From contig NZ_LMDE01000006.1 in the NCBI RefSeq assembly GCF_001425025.1, forward strand, positions 24,609 through 88,608: DNA of 64,000 nucleotides, given 5' to 3'. This DNA comes from Nocardioides sp. Root122 (GTDB lineage Bacteria > Actinomycetota > Actinomycetes > Propionibacteriales > Nocardioidaceae). A program made the translations under genes and the position numbers. The notes beneath the pieces were generated by a model that was given only the letters and a program-made list of their open reading frames with translations, had not been told where the DNA came from and ran no database searches. This document shows positions 64,000 to 64,000 of this stretch, piece by piece. Position 1 is the stretch's first letter; the number at the start of each line of letters is the position of its first letter.

Positions 64000-64000
64000 G

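Overview
Organism and style. The window is uniformly very GC-rich, uses many GTG starts and ATGA/GTGA stop-start overlaps, and carries families largely restricted to Actinomycetota (DUF2530, DUF3027, DUF3263, RDD/FHA, GroEL2 with a GGM tail). It looks like chromosome of a high-GC actinobacterium, most plausibly Nocardioidaceae (Nocardioides-like); the genus is an inference from gene content. I see no rRNA, tRNA, CRISPR array, insertion sequence, phage gene or replication origin. No gap between genes exceeds 300 bases. Layout. 1-6 kb: DUF2530 and methyltransferase genes, DUF3027, an MFS permease, a cold-shock protein and a secreted subtilisin-like protease. 6-10 kb: 3-hydroxybutyrate dehydrogenase, an MHS-type symporter and a GAF/PucR-type regulator, with a cluster of palindromes between regulator and dehydrogenase. 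10-13 kb: an RDD/FHA, FHA and PP2C phosphatase signalling operon. 13-18 kb: a DNA repair set (helicase-associated protein, CGNR zinc finger, XPB helicase). 18-23 kb: zinc alcohol dehydrogenase with its MerR regulator and a clear MerR-type promoter, then a hydrolase, a MpaB-type oxygenase, an HD protein, a GntR regulator and an AlkB dioxygenase behind a perfect mycobacterial-type SOS box. 23.3-43 kb, all on the minus strand: a molybdoenzyme island. It holds a form II CO dehydrogenase-like operon (coxS-L-M-G), a GAF/winged-helix regulator, the maturation genes xdhC, coxE, coxD and a MocA-like cytidylyltransferase, then a complete narK-narGHJI nitrate reductase set with a hemerythrin and a cupin at its end. 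A divergent regulator with three conserved cysteines sits next to narK. 43.7-49.1 kb: a lipoprotein, phosphatidylcholine synthase and a complete polyamine-type ABC transporter (potABCD). 49.3-53.8 kb: groEL2 with two CIRCE operators, then a TadE/TadG pilus-like pair. 53.8-58.7 kb: an ATP-grasp/methyltransferase/SGNH hydrolase run and three small envelope or unknown genes. 58.7-64 kb: a threonine-synthase-like gene plus a ThiS/MoaD-like sulfur carrier behind a SAM riboswitch, then trehalose synthesis genes otsB and otsA flanking a LytR_C protein and DUF3263. How the genes work together. The riboswitch-threonine synthase-sulfur carrier unit is best read as a methionine pathway (MetM/MetO type: O-phosphohomoserine plus carrier thiocarboxylate to homocysteine), so a 'threonine synthase' label is probably misleading. 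The minus-strand island combines two molybdenum enzymes with the machinery that makes and inserts their cofactor, suggesting oxidation of CO or another small substrate together with nitrate respiration. Stress control is visible directly in DNA: SOS box (alkB), CIRCE (groEL2), MerR operator (adh) and a cold-shock leader.
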